From: CAYZEZ01 sp964477295
Lineage (GTDB): Bacteria; Bacteroidota; Bacteroidia; Bacteroidales; SM23-62
Assembly (NCBI GenBank): GCA_964477295.1
Contig: CAYZEZ010000156.1
Coordinates: 1-11,460, forward strand
Length of the DNA: 11,460 nucleotides
Reading direction: 5' to 3'
The translations under genes were made by a program, and so were the position numbers. This document shows, in pieces, positions 1-6,454 of this stretch (position 1 is its first letter; every line of letters starts with the position of its first letter). The notes under the pieces are model-generated. The model made no database searches, was not told the origin of the DNA, and worked only from the letters and a program-made list of their open reading frames with translations.

Positions 1-140
1 TGTCTGCTGTCTGCTGTCTGCTGTCTGCTGTCTGCTGTCTGCTGTCTGCTGTCTGTTGTCTGTTGTCTGCTGTCTACTGTCTGCTGTCTGTTGTCTGTTG
101 TCTGCTGTCTGCTGTCTGTTGTCTGCTGTCTACTGTCTTT
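1..140. repeat. 7-bp tandem repeat array (TGTCTGC type), about 20 units
   Basis: Twenty consecutive 7-base units can be read from base 1 in constant phase. Units 1-7 are TGTCTGC; later units are TGTCTGC, TGTCTGT or TGTCTAC, and the last (134-140) is the degenerate TGTCTTT. Variation is confined to the last two bases of the unit, apart from that decayed final copy. The array runs off the left edge, so its true length is unknown. Three units make 21 bases, so any frame through it encodes a 7-residue repeat (SVVCCLL in one frame), which creates spurious open frames. Short 7-bp arrays between genes are known in several bacterial groups. The function here is unknown. Confidence 0.97.
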
Positions 141-343
141 CAAGTTGTTTGTAAAATTAGTTTTTTTAATCAGATTAGATGGAATGAAACGCTATTTTTA
201 TAATCACCCTGAGAACAGGTTATTTGCCGCATTTATTAATTCCCCGGGCTATCTGTTTGCGGTCTCAGAGTTTATTGATAATAAGTAATTTGTGAGATAT
301 AATTTATTTTTATACTTTAGGAGCCTCTTACCAATGAATTAAT
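141..343. other. Gene-free AT-rich leader before the M23 peptidase gene
   Basis: Together with the repeat array this makes 343 bases with no supportable gene. An open frame from 91 to 288 begins inside the repeat, has a low-complexity start and resembles nothing I know, so it is not called. The last 55 bases are very AT-rich and hold the candidate promoter listed separately. No hairpin or RNA gene was seen. Confidence 0.6.
289..320 (+). promoter_or_regulatory. Candidate Bacteroidota-type promoter for the M23 peptidase gene
   Basis: TTTG (289-292), a 20-nt spacer, then TACTTTAG (313-320), one base off the -7 consensus TAnnTTTG. Expected transcription start is about 326, giving a leader under 20 nt before the ATG at 344. 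An AGGAG at 319-323 overlaps the box; if this promoter is real, that AGGAG is not in the mRNA and cannot be a ribosome binding site. The call is from motif and spacing only. Confidence 0.4.
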
Positions 344-1315
344 ATGGCCAAGGTTAAGTACAAGTATAATTCTGAGTCGCTTAGTTATGATAAGATCAAG
401 AAGCCTTTCTGGTCAAAATTCCTGATTGTTTTATCCTATTTTATAGTCATTCTTGTCATAGCTATTGTGCTGAATGTAGCTTATGGAAGTCTGTTCGATA
501 CTCCAAAAGATAAAAAACTGAAAAGAGAAAACGCACAATTGCTATTTCAATATGAATTGTTGAATGGCAAGGTAGGAAACCTCGAGAAAATAATAGCTGA
601 CATTGAGAAAAGAGACGATAATATCTACCGTACAATTTTTAATGCTGAACCTATACCCAGGTCGGTTCGTGATGCCGGGTTTGGTGGTGTGAATCGTTAT
701 GAAGACCTGGAAGGATTTGATTATTCTGACGTTGTAGTCCAAACGGCTCAGAGGCTTGATAAACTCACCAAGTCGGTATATGTCCAGAGCAGGTCGTATG
801 ATGAGGTTATTGAATTGGCACAGCGGAGAGAAGAACAGTTAGCCAGCGTGCCTGCCATCATGCCCATTTCAAATAAAGATCTCACCAGAACAGCATCAGG
901 ATGGGGATACAGGATACACCCGATCTATAAGATAAGAAGATTTCATTACGGGATGGATTTTACAGCACCCACCGGAACAGATGTCTATGCTACGGGTAAT
1001 GGCACTGTAAAGATCATCGACAGGTCAAGAAGAGGGTATGGCAATAAACTGGTCATCGATCATGGTTTCGGATATGAAACATTATATGGTCACCTGAGTG
1101 ATTTTAATGTAAAGGTGGGACAGAAAGTCAATAGGGGAGATGTGGTCGCATTTGTTGGAAGTACAGGTTTGTCAACGGCACCCCATCTGCACTATGAAGT
1201 CCATGTGAATAATAAGAAAGTCAATCCGATGTATTACTACTTTAACGATCTTTCTCCTGAAGAATGGGACCGTATGATCGATCTTTCGATGCGGGCCGGG
1301 CAAACCTTTGACTAA
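344..1315 (+). CDS. Membrane-anchored M23-family (LytM-type) peptidoglycan endopeptidase
   Basis: A 323-residue protein that probably cleaves peptide cross-links in peptidoglycan from a membrane anchor. Residues 1-24 are a basic cytoplasmic tail, about 25-47 a single hydrophobic membrane segment, and 55-90 a charged helical region likely to be coiled coil. The LytM domain covers about 180-296. It shows the zinc-site motif HxxxD (H201, D205) and HLH (H281, H283), with H250 in the expected catalytic position, so it looks active. The start is the ATG at 344; the family usually begins with this MAKVKYKY-like tail. The next gene follows after 68 bp with its own candidate promoter, so this may be a single-gene unit. 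From memory, this family often sits beside the small MerR regulator in Bacteroidota; here two genes lie between them. Family call very firm; the exact bond cleaved is inferred. Confidence 0.93.
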   Translation: MAKVKYKYNSESLSYDKIKKPFWSKFLIVLSYFIVILVIAIVLNVAYGSLFDTPKDKKLKRENAQLLFQYELLNGKVGNLEKIIADIEKRDDNIYRTIFNAEPIPRSVRDAGFGGVNRYEDLEGFDYSDVVVQTAQRLDKLTKSVYVQSRSYDEVIELAQRREEQLASVPAIMPISNKDLTRTASGWGYRIHPIYKIRRFHYGMDFTAPTGTDVYATGNGTVKIIDRSRRGYGNKLVIDHGFGYETLYGHLSDFNVKVGQKVNRGDVVAFVGSTGLSTAPHLHYEVHVNNKKVNPMYYYFNDLSPEEWDRMIDLSMRAGQTFD

Positions 1316-1329
1316 ACTGCCCCGTCGTT

Positions 1330-1360
1330 TTTGTGGTTAAGCTTTTTAGTTTTATCTTTC
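1330..1360 (+). promoter_or_regulatory. Candidate Bacteroidota-type promoter for the CapA-family gene
   Basis: TTTG (1330-1333), a 19-nt spacer, then TATCTTTC (1353-1360), one base off TAnnTTTG. The predicted start of transcription is near 1366, leaving about 18 nt of leader before the ATG at 1384. It lies wholly in the 68-bp gap after the M23 gene. Motif evidence only. Confidence 0.4.
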
Positions 1361-1383
1361 TCTCCGGATAAGTAATTCATGTA

Positions 1384-2448
1384 ATGATTCTATCTTTTTT
1401 CAGGATCTTTTTGCCGGCGTGCATTTTATTGTTTGGCACCGTACCGTTTCACGCTCAGGTGGCAAAGCAATCCGGTAGCTTTTCAATTGTTGCTGTTGGT
1501 GATATAATGCTTGGAACAGATTATCCAAGGGCAGGCTATTTGCCACCCGGCGGAGATTGTTCTTCATTAATGGGGGATGTATTATCATACCTGGCCAATG
1601 CTGATGTTACCTTCGGTAACCTGGAAGGGTCATTTGCCGATACCCTGGGAAAAGCAAAAATCTGCCATGATACACTGAATTGTTATGTGTTCAGGATGCC
1701 TGTCCATTTTGTTCATTGTCTCAGCAGGGCAGGATTCGACCTGTTGAGCCTGGCCAATAATCATTCGGGTGATTTTGGACCCGGAGGGAGACAAAACACC
1801 ATGCGGGTCCTGGATGAGGCAGGCATTGGATACGCCGGCCTGATGGTTTATCCATCCACCGTGCTGGTCAGGGATTCTGTTCGCTATGGTTTTTGCGCCT
1901 TTGCCCCGAACAAGGGAGCATGTGACCTGAAAGATACCGATGCTGCAGTTAAAATAGTTAAAGACCTTTCAAGCAGGTCAGATATAGTGATCGTCTCATT
2001 TCACGGAGGAGCCGAAGGAAAAGATCACCAGCATGTAACCCGTCAGGATGAGACCTATCTGGGCTATAACCGTGGAAATGTTTATGAATTTGCACATGCT
2101 GTGGTGGATGCTGGCGCGGACCTGGTCTTTGGTCATGGTCCGCATGTCACCCGCGCGATTGAATTGTACAGCGACAGGCTCATATGTTACAGCCTGGGAA
2201 ATTTTTGTACCTACGGACGCTTTAACCTGAAGGGACCCAATGGCATTGCCCCGATAATACGTGCTGATATTGATTTGGACGGATCATTTATTTCGGGTAG
2301 GATAATCCCTGTTTACCAGGAAGGCCGGGGAATTACCAGGCCTGATCCTGAAGGAAAAGCTATCCGGAAGATGCAGGAGCTGATGAAGATGGATTTCCAG
2401 GAGACTCCTTTAGTGATCACAGATGAAGGACAAATTTTAAAAAAATAG
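1384..2448 (+). CDS. CapA-family protein, exported metallophosphatase-like (PGA_cap fold)
   Basis: A 354-residue protein. Residues 1-24 look like a cleavable signal peptide (hydrophobic 5-20, cleavage probably after FHA), so it should act outside the cytoplasmic membrane. The CapA/PGA_cap blocks appear in order: GDIMLG (39-44), NLEG (79-82), NNH (125-127), HGG (207-209), GHGPH (250-254) and YSLGNF (269-274). These His, Asp and Asn residues are those expected to bind metal in this calcineurin-like fold. The family is named for poly-gamma-glutamate capsule synthesis, but most members have no proven role, and no capB or capC partner is visible here. The beta-propeller gene follows 87 bp downstream, possibly in the same transcript. 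The minus-strand gene at 7918-9066 is a distant paralogue. Family call firm; substrate unknown. Confidence 0.9.
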   Translation: MILSFFRIFLPACILLFGTVPFHAQVAKQSGSFSIVAVGDIMLGTDYPRAGYLPPGGDCSSLMGDVLSYLANADVTFGNLEGSFADTLGKAKICHDTLNCYVFRMPVHFVHCLSRAGFDLLSLANNHSGDFGPGGRQNTMRVLDEAGIGYAGLMVYPSTVLVRDSVRYGFCAFAPNKGACDLKDTDAAVKIVKDLSSRSDIVIVSFHGGAEGKDHQHVTRQDETYLGYNRGNVYEFAHAVVDAGADLVFGHGPHVTRAIELYSDRLICYSLGNFCTYGRFNLKGPNGIAPIIRADIDLDGSFISGRIIPVYQEGRGITRPDPEGKAIRKMQELMKMDFQETPLVITDEGQILKK

Positions 2449-2497
2449 CAGGGAAAAATTCAGGCAGAAATCCTGGTATATTCAGTAAACCTTTGAT

Positions 2498-2517
2498 CCT
2501 CCGGTTGAAACCGGTGG
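2498..2517 (+). other. Small hairpin in the gap before the beta-propeller gene
   Basis: CCGGT and ACCGG (2501-2505, 2510-2514) pair around a TGAA loop. Beyond one T:T mismatch, CC (2498-2499) can pair with GG (2516-2517). No T run follows, so it is not a typical intrinsic terminator. It ends 18 bases before the ATG at 2536, so it could affect translation or message stability. Function unproven. Confidence 0.35.
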
Positions 2518-2535
2518 TAATTGATTAGATTTTGT

Positions 2536-3960
2536 ATGAGAATAGCTGTCATTCCATTACTGTTCATCGCTCTCGCCGGAAATTCTCAAACCCTGGTGCA
2601 TATAGGTACTTTCCTTGGAAATGAGCAACGCAATTATTATGGTAACCGGGCTCCTGACACATTGAATGTCATCTGGAAGCATTACCTTGGCAAAGGCAGG
2701 ACCATTATATCCCGAAAAGCAGGAGAAAGGATATGGGCAGGTGCCGGGTGGACAGGTCAGCCATTACTGGTGGAAGAGGGAGGTCAATTAATCCTAATAC
2801 AAGGGGCTTATGATCACCACCTGAAAAAAATTTATGCCGGTAACGGGGAGCTGATCTGGCAATATGCATTCGATGATGTGGTAAAGGGGACCGGTACCAT
2901 CTGGTACAATTCAGCCAGCCTTGATCCGGAAACAAAATATATCATAATGCAGGGAAGCCGTCTGGGTGTCGGGAATTACCTCGATACCAAGTATATACCC
3001 AGCTTCCGTGCCATTAGCTTATACAGTGGAAGTGAACTCTGGCGAATGGATGTTAAATGGACCGACAGCTATAGCAGGGATGCCGATGGATCGGCACTGG
3101 TTATAAATGATACGGCCTATACAGGGCTGGAAAACTCATTATTCACCATATTTGATCCGGATCCGGCCAGGGCATCGCAAAAAGATGGGATGCTCCAGCC
3201 ATACATTTACAGCGAGACCAAATTGTATAAGCAGGATGATGTTACTGCTCACAGGTATAATGTTGTTACTGAGTCCTCTCCAAGTAAATTAGGAAATCAT
3301 ATATATATTGCTTCCGGTTCGGGCCATGTCTGGGGATACAACCTGGAGACCCGTGAGCTGGACTGGGATTTTCCTACAGGATCTGATATGGATGGATCGG
3401 TTATCGTTACATCCGACAGTTGTTTGCTGGTTTCTGTTGAGAAACAATACATTTCCGGACACGGGGGTGCATTTAAACTTGACCCGAAGAAAGCACCCGG
3501 GAACAGTGTAATCTGGTATTACCCTGTGGCAGATAAGGAATTTGCCAGCTGGAAGGGAGGGCTTATCGGGAGTATTGGAATAACAGATAACTATAATACG
3601 CAACTTACAGATAACCTGGCTGCTTTTGCAGCCATTGACGGATACCTGTATATTGTCAGGCACCAGCTCATTGATCCGGAAAAAACATCAACGGGCCCTG
3701 ACGGTAAAACCATTTATCCAATGCCGGTTTTGCAGGAAAAAATTTATATCGGGCCATCCATATCCACACCCATTTTCGTCGGAGACCGGCTCATTGCAGC
3801 GGGTTATAATGGATTGTACCTTTTTTCTGTCGATAAAGAGATGTCTATTGCAAAGCTCGACCATTTCGCTGCCACATTTGAATCAACACCGATTGCATGG
3901 GATGGAAAAATATACCTTGCATCGCGAAACGGATACCTTTATTGTTTTGGATCGGAATAA
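2536..3960 (+). CDS. Exported PQQ-like beta-propeller repeat protein
   Basis: A 474-residue protein from the ATG at 2536. An in-frame TTG at 2521 would add five residues in front of the signal peptide and is less likely. Residues 1-17 are a hydrophobic signal peptide. The rest reads as PQQ/BamB-type blades: strand groups such as IYAGNGELIWQY (99-110), AISLYSGSELWRM (159-171), IYIASGSGHVWGYNLETRELDW (split at 256-266 and 267-277), IFVGDRLIAAGYNGLYLF (413-430) and IAWDGKIYLASRNGYLYCFG (453-472). The last two each follow a Ser-Thr-Pro step. About seven blades are plausible. No catalytic residues of PQQ dehydrogenases and no cytochrome motif were recognised, so a binding or scaffold role outside the membrane is more likely than an enzyme. 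It may share a transcript with the CapA-family gene upstream. Fold firm, function unknown. Confidence 0.82.
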   Translation: MRIAVIPLLFIALAGNSQTLVHIGTFLGNEQRNYYGNRAPDTLNVIWKHYLGKGRTIISRKAGERIWAGAGWTGQPLLVEEGGQLILIQGAYDHHLKKIYAGNGELIWQYAFDDVVKGTGTIWYNSASLDPETKYIIMQGSRLGVGNYLDTKYIPSFRAISLYSGSELWRMDVKWTDSYSRDADGSALVINDTAYTGLENSLFTIFDPDPARASQKDGMLQPYIYSETKLYKQDDVTAHRYNVVTESSPSKLGNHIYIASGSGHVWGYNLETRELDWDFPTGSDMDGSVIVTSDSCLLVSVEKQYISGHGGAFKLDPKKAPGNSVIWYYPVADKEFASWKGGLIGSIGITDNYNTQLTDNLAAFAAIDGYLYIVRHQLIDPEKTSTGPDGKTIYPMPVLQEKIYIGPSISTPIFVGDRLIAAGYNGLYLFSVDKEMSIAKLDHFAATFESTPIAWDGKIYLASRNGYLYCFGSE

Positions 3961-3966
3961 TCTCAG

Positions 3967-3997
3967 TTGTAAATTAGATTCAAATTACCTAATTTAG
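3967..3997 (+). promoter_or_regulatory. Candidate Bacteroidota-type promoter for the MerR-type gene
   Basis: TTG (3967-3969), a 20-nt spacer, then TAATTTAG (3990-3997), one base off TAnnTTTG and with the same TTTAG ending as the site before the M23 gene. Expected start of transcription is about 4003, some 20 nt before the ATG at 4024. It lies in the 63-bp gap after the propeller gene. Motif evidence only. Confidence 0.4.
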
Positions 3998-4023
3998 AGT
4001 TATAAATCTTCCTAAAGATCATC

Positions 4024-4362
4024 ATGCCCTACAAAGAACAGAAGGTTGAGAAACTTTTTTATTCCATTGGCGAAGTTGCCGCCATGTTTAAAGTGAATGC
4101 TTCATTGATCAGATTCTGGGAAAAGGAGTTTGATATTATTAAACCACAGAAAAATAAAAAGGGGAACAGACTCTTTACCAAAGAGGACATTGAAAATTTC
4201 CACATCATCTACCACCTGGTAAAGGAAAAAGGATTAACCCTGAAAGGGGCAAAACTTAAACTCAGGGAAAACAGGGAAGATACCATCCATAACTTTGAAA
4301 TCGTTCAATCGCTGAATAACATTAAGGCGATGCTACTCGACCTGAAAAACCATATGGAATAA
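4024..4362 (+). CDS. Small MerR-family transcriptional regulator
   Basis: A 112-residue DNA-binding protein. Residues 13-33 form the MerR helix-turn-helix (YSIGEVAAMFKVNASLIRFW begins at 13), followed by the second helix and wing (about 38-52, PQKNKKGNRLF) and the helices of the domain to about 80. Residues 85-112 are a charged helix likely to form the dimer coiled coil. There is no effector-binding domain and no cysteine, so it is not a metal sensor of the classical type. Its signal and targets cannot be read from the sequence. From memory, this short form is widespread in Bacteroidota and commonly near the M23 peptidase and LemA/TPM genes, which fits this window. A repeat-rich gap follows. 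Family very firm, target unknown. Confidence 0.92.
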   Translation: MPYKEQKVEKLFYSIGEVAAMFKVNASLIRFWEKEFDIIKPQKNKKGNRLFTKEDIENFHIIYHLVKEKGLTLKGAKLKLRENREDTIHNFEIVQSLNNIKAMLLDLKNHME

Positions 4363-4365
4363 TCC

Positions 4366-4379
4366 GTGAGTCGTGAATC
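4366..4379. repeat. Two-unit 7-bp repeat (GTGAGTC GTGAATC)
   Basis: Two adjacent units, GTGAGTC and GTGAATC, start three bases after the MerR-type stop codon. A related pair, TGAATGG TGAATCA, is at 4513-4526, on the far side of the GC-rich palindrome. Two units alone could be chance; the call relies on other 7-bp arrays in the window. Confidence 0.4.
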
Positions 4380-4450
4380 CTGCGAGCGCATTGGCTTTAG
4401 CTTGCTGCGGGGTTCGCGGGCACAATAAAAAATATATGTAAAGGATCGAT

Positions 4451-4507
4451 GATTCCTCGCCCCGGGCACTCCCCGAGCAACCAGGGCACGGCGGGGCGAG
4501 GAGAATC
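4451..4507. repeat. REP-like GC-rich palindromic element, copy 1
   Basis: The left arm (4451-4464, gattcctcgccccg) pairs with the right arm (4492-4507, cggggcgagg, a two-base bulge, aatc). This gives about 14 pairs around a 27-base loop. The segment 4484-4501 matches 11202-11219 at 15 of 18 bases, so it is one of two related elements in the window. The right arm ends about 40 bases before the Nif3 ATG. It has no T run and can fold equally on both strands, which fits a REP-type dispersed repeat better than a terminator. No RAYT transposase is present in the window. Confidence 0.65.
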
Positions 4508-4512
4508 AATCA

Positions 4513-4533
4513 TGAATGGTGAATCACCATTCA
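4513..4533. other. Perfect 9-bp hairpin in the Nif3 leader
   Basis: TGAATGGTG (4513-4521) and CACCATTCA (4525-4533) are exact reverse complements with an AAT loop. The structure ends 15 bases before the chosen Nif3 ATG at 4549 and contains the upstream in-frame ATG at 4516. It may be decayed 7-bp repeat sequence in inverted orientation or an mRNA leader structure. Confidence 0.6.
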
Positions 4534-4548
4534 CGAAATTTAATTACC

Positions 4549-5643
4549 ATGAAAATCAGCGAGATTGTCACTCACCTCGAGTCGTTTGCTCCACCTGCCC
4601 TGCAGGAATCCTATGATAACGCAGGACTTATTACAGGTGACAGGTCATCGGAAATCACCAGCGCACTTCTTTCCATTGACGTCACCGAGGAGGTCATTGA
4701 CGAGGCTATCCATAAGAAAGCCGGATTGATCATTTCACATCATCCGGTTTTATTTTCACCGTTGAAGAAAATAACCGGAAGCAATTATGTTGAAAGATGT
4801 ATCATCAAGGCCATCCGCGAAAACATTGCCCTTTATGCCATGCATACCAACCTCGATGCTTTGATTAAAGGAGTGAACAGCAAGATCTGTGAAAAACTGG
4901 AATTGCAGGATCTCAGGATACTGGTGCCTGCTGAAGACCAACTGAGGAAACTTGTCTTTTTTGTCCCCGTTGAACATGCCCGGTCTGTAAGGGAAAAAAT
5001 TTTTGAGGCAGGGGCAGGACATATCGGGAATTATGATCAGTGCAGTTTCAGTGCAAAAGGAGAAGGAACATTCAGGGGATCTGAAGAGACAAATCCCTTT
5101 ATTGGAGAGAAGGGCAAAATGCATACTGAAGAAGAGCTCAGGGTGGAAACCATCTTTCCAAAACACCTGGAGAAGAAGATCGTCCAGGCATTGCTAAAGG
5201 CTCATCCATATGAAGAAGTAGCATTTGATATTTATCCGCTGACAAACGTATATAAGGATGCGGGCTCGGGAATGAAGGGGGTTTTAATAAATCCAGCGGG
5301 CGAGAAGGAATTTCTGGCACTCTTGAAGGATACGTTTAAGACGGATACCATTCGCCATACCCCATTGACTGGTAAAAAGATTAAAACAGTAGCTGTTTGT
5401 GGTGGTAGCGGAAGCTTTTTATTAGGGGAAGCCATACGACAGGGTGCCGATGTTTTTGTGTCGGGGGATTTCAAATACCACCAGTTTTTTGATGCAGATG
5501 GCAAGATATTGGTAGCCGATATCGGACATTATGAAAGTGAGCAGTTTACCACGGAAATAATTTATGATTTATGTATTAAAAAATTCCCTACCTTTGCATT
5601 TCATTTCTCGAAAGTAAGTACAAACCCGGTAAATTATTTTTAA
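4549..5643 (+). CDS. Nif3-like dinuclear metal-centre protein (YbgI/YqfO type with insert domain)
   Basis: A 364-residue protein from the ATG at 4549. An in-frame ATG at 4516 would add 11 residues from inside the hairpin and does not look like protein; the family normally starts MKIxEI as here. The metal-site motifs are present: H64-H65 in SHHPVLF, H99 and D103 in MHTNLDA, and H327 and E331 in GHYESEQF. These match the ligands of E. coli YbgI. Residues about 130-240 are the extra PII-like domain found in the longer YqfO-type members, so the length is normal for them. Some members are annotated as GTP cyclohydrolase 1 type 2, but the true role is unsettled. The zinc-ribbon gene starts one base after its stop. 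Family firm, biochemical activity unknown. Confidence 0.92.
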   Translation: MKISEIVTHLESFAPPALQESYDNAGLITGDRSSEITSALLSIDVTEEVIDEAIHKKAGLIISHHPVLFSPLKKITGSNYVERCIIKAIRENIALYAMHTNLDALIKGVNSKICEKLELQDLRILVPAEDQLRKLVFFVPVEHARSVREKIFEAGAGHIGNYDQCSFSAKGEGTFRGSEETNPFIGEKGKMHTEEELRVETIFPKHLEKKIVQALLKAHPYEEVAFDIYPLTNVYKDAGSGMKGVLINPAGEKEFLALLKDTFKTDTIRHTPLTGKKIKTVAVCGGSGSFLLGEAIRQGADVFVSGDFKYHQFFDADGKILVADIGHYESEQFTTEIIYDLCIKKFPTFAFHFSKVSTNPVNYF

Positions 5644-5644
5644 G

Positions 5645-6409
5645 ATGGCCAAGAAAAAAGCTGAAGAAATCACTGAAATGTCAGTCGAAGAAAAGCTTCA
5701 GGCACTCTATGAACTTCAGACAGTTGATTCCAGCGTTGATAAAATCAGGATTCTTCGTGGAGAATTACCGCTTGAGGTTGAAGATCTCGAAGATGAGGTA
5801 GCTGGATTGGAGACCCGTATCAAGAATTTTGAAAGTGAGGTGGAAAAACTGGAGGATTCCATTTCCAAGAAAAACAATGAAATATCTGAATCACAGGGTT
5901 TGATTAAGAAATATCAGGAGCAACAAAACAACGTAAGAAACAACAGAGAATTCGACTCACTTTCAAAAGAGATTGAATATCAGACTCTTGAAATTGAACT
6001 GGCAGAAAAGAGAAAGAGGGAATTCAATGTTGAGATGGATGATAAAAACAAGCTGATAAGTGATTCACAGACCGTCCTTGATGAACGCAAAGCGGATTTG
6101 AATACGAAAAAGCTTGAGTTGGATGAGATTATTGCAGACACCAAGAAGGAGGAAGATGTTCTATCAAAACACTCGGAAGAAATTCAGTTAAAGATAGAGT
6201 CAAGGTTGCTTACAGCCTATCAAAAGATCAGGAATAATGCCAGAAATGGCCTGGCTGTGGTGACTGTCGAAAGGGATGCCTGCGGGGGTTGTTTCAATAA
6301 GATCCCACCACAACGGCAACTCGATATTCGTTCCCGAAAGAAGGTGATCGTTTGTGAATATTGCGGTAGGATCCTGGTGGATTTTGGCCAGGAAGACCCC
6401 AAACAATAA
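5645..6409 (+). CDS. Coiled-coil protein with C4 zinc ribbon (CT398/zf-RING_7 family)
   Basis: A 254-residue cytoplasmic protein. Residues about 15-195 are almost entirely charged heptad-type helix, a long antiparallel coiled coil. The C-terminal zinc ribbon has CxxC pairs C213/C216 (CGGC) and C237/C240 (CEYC). The conserved VRNNREFDSLSKEIEY block lies at 97-112. This is the family of the structurally studied Chlamydia protein CT398; proposed roles in nucleic-acid or secretion-related binding are not settled. The start codon follows the Nif3 stop with one base between (TAAGATG), so translation is probably coupled. Linkage to Nif3 is, from memory, common in Bacteroidota and suggests a shared process. 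Family call firm, role unknown. Confidence 0.9.
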   Translation: MAKKKAEEITEMSVEEKLQALYELQTVDSSVDKIRILRGELPLEVEDLEDEVAGLETRIKNFESEVEKLEDSISKKNNEISESQGLIKKYQEQQNNVRNNREFDSLSKEIEYQTLEIELAEKRKREFNVEMDDKNKLISDSQTVLDERKADLNTKKLELDEIIADTKKEEDVLSKHSEEIQLKIESRLLTAYQKIRNNARNGLAVVTVERDACGGCFNKIPPQRQLDIRSRKKVIVCEYCGRILVDFGQEDPKQ

Positions 6410-6454
6410 TATTTCACTTTAATAAGCCAGGCTTTTTTGTTTCAAAAATTTAAG

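Larger units (their letters stand above)
4363..4548. other. Repeat-rich intergenic region between the MerR-type and Nif3 genes
   Basis: This 186-bp gap holds the 7-bp repeat pair, a GC-rich stretch around 4380-4420 with no clear structure, a short AT-rich run (4423-4440), the GC-rich palindrome and the leader hairpin. No terminator with a T run and no good -7 promoter box was found, so the promoter for the Nif3 gene is unlocated. Confidence 0.6.

Noticed and set aside
1..140. CRISPR array
   Set aside because: The period is 7 bases with no spacers and no cas genes are present in the window.
91..288. 65-residue open frame starting in the 7-bp repeat
   Set aside because: The first 16 residues are the repeat translated (SVVCCLL), the rest resembles no family I know, and any frame through the array stays open by chance.
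1384..2448. Poly-gamma-glutamate capsule locus
   Set aside because: Only the CapA-type fold is present; no capB ligase or capC partner was found near either copy, so capsule synthesis cannot be claimed.
3289..3663. 124-residue minus-strand frame opposite the beta-propeller gene
   Set aside because: It lies wholly antisense to a well-supported gene and shows no domain, signal peptide or upstream promoter.
4451..4507. GC-rich palindrome as a terminator for the MerR-type gene
   Set aside because: No T run follows on either strand, the loop is 27 bases, it is about 90 bases past the stop, and a related element lies at 11163-11223 in another context.
4756..5166. 136-residue minus-strand frame opposite the Nif3 gene
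   Set aside because: Antisense to a gene with complete metal-site motifs; the composition is that of a shadow frame, with scattered Cys, Phe and His and no recognisable domain.
6424..6438. Possible intrinsic terminator AAGCC-A-GGCTT followed by six T
   Set aside because: The realistic stem is only four base pairs with a three-base loop, too weak to support; the next gene starts 17 bases later.
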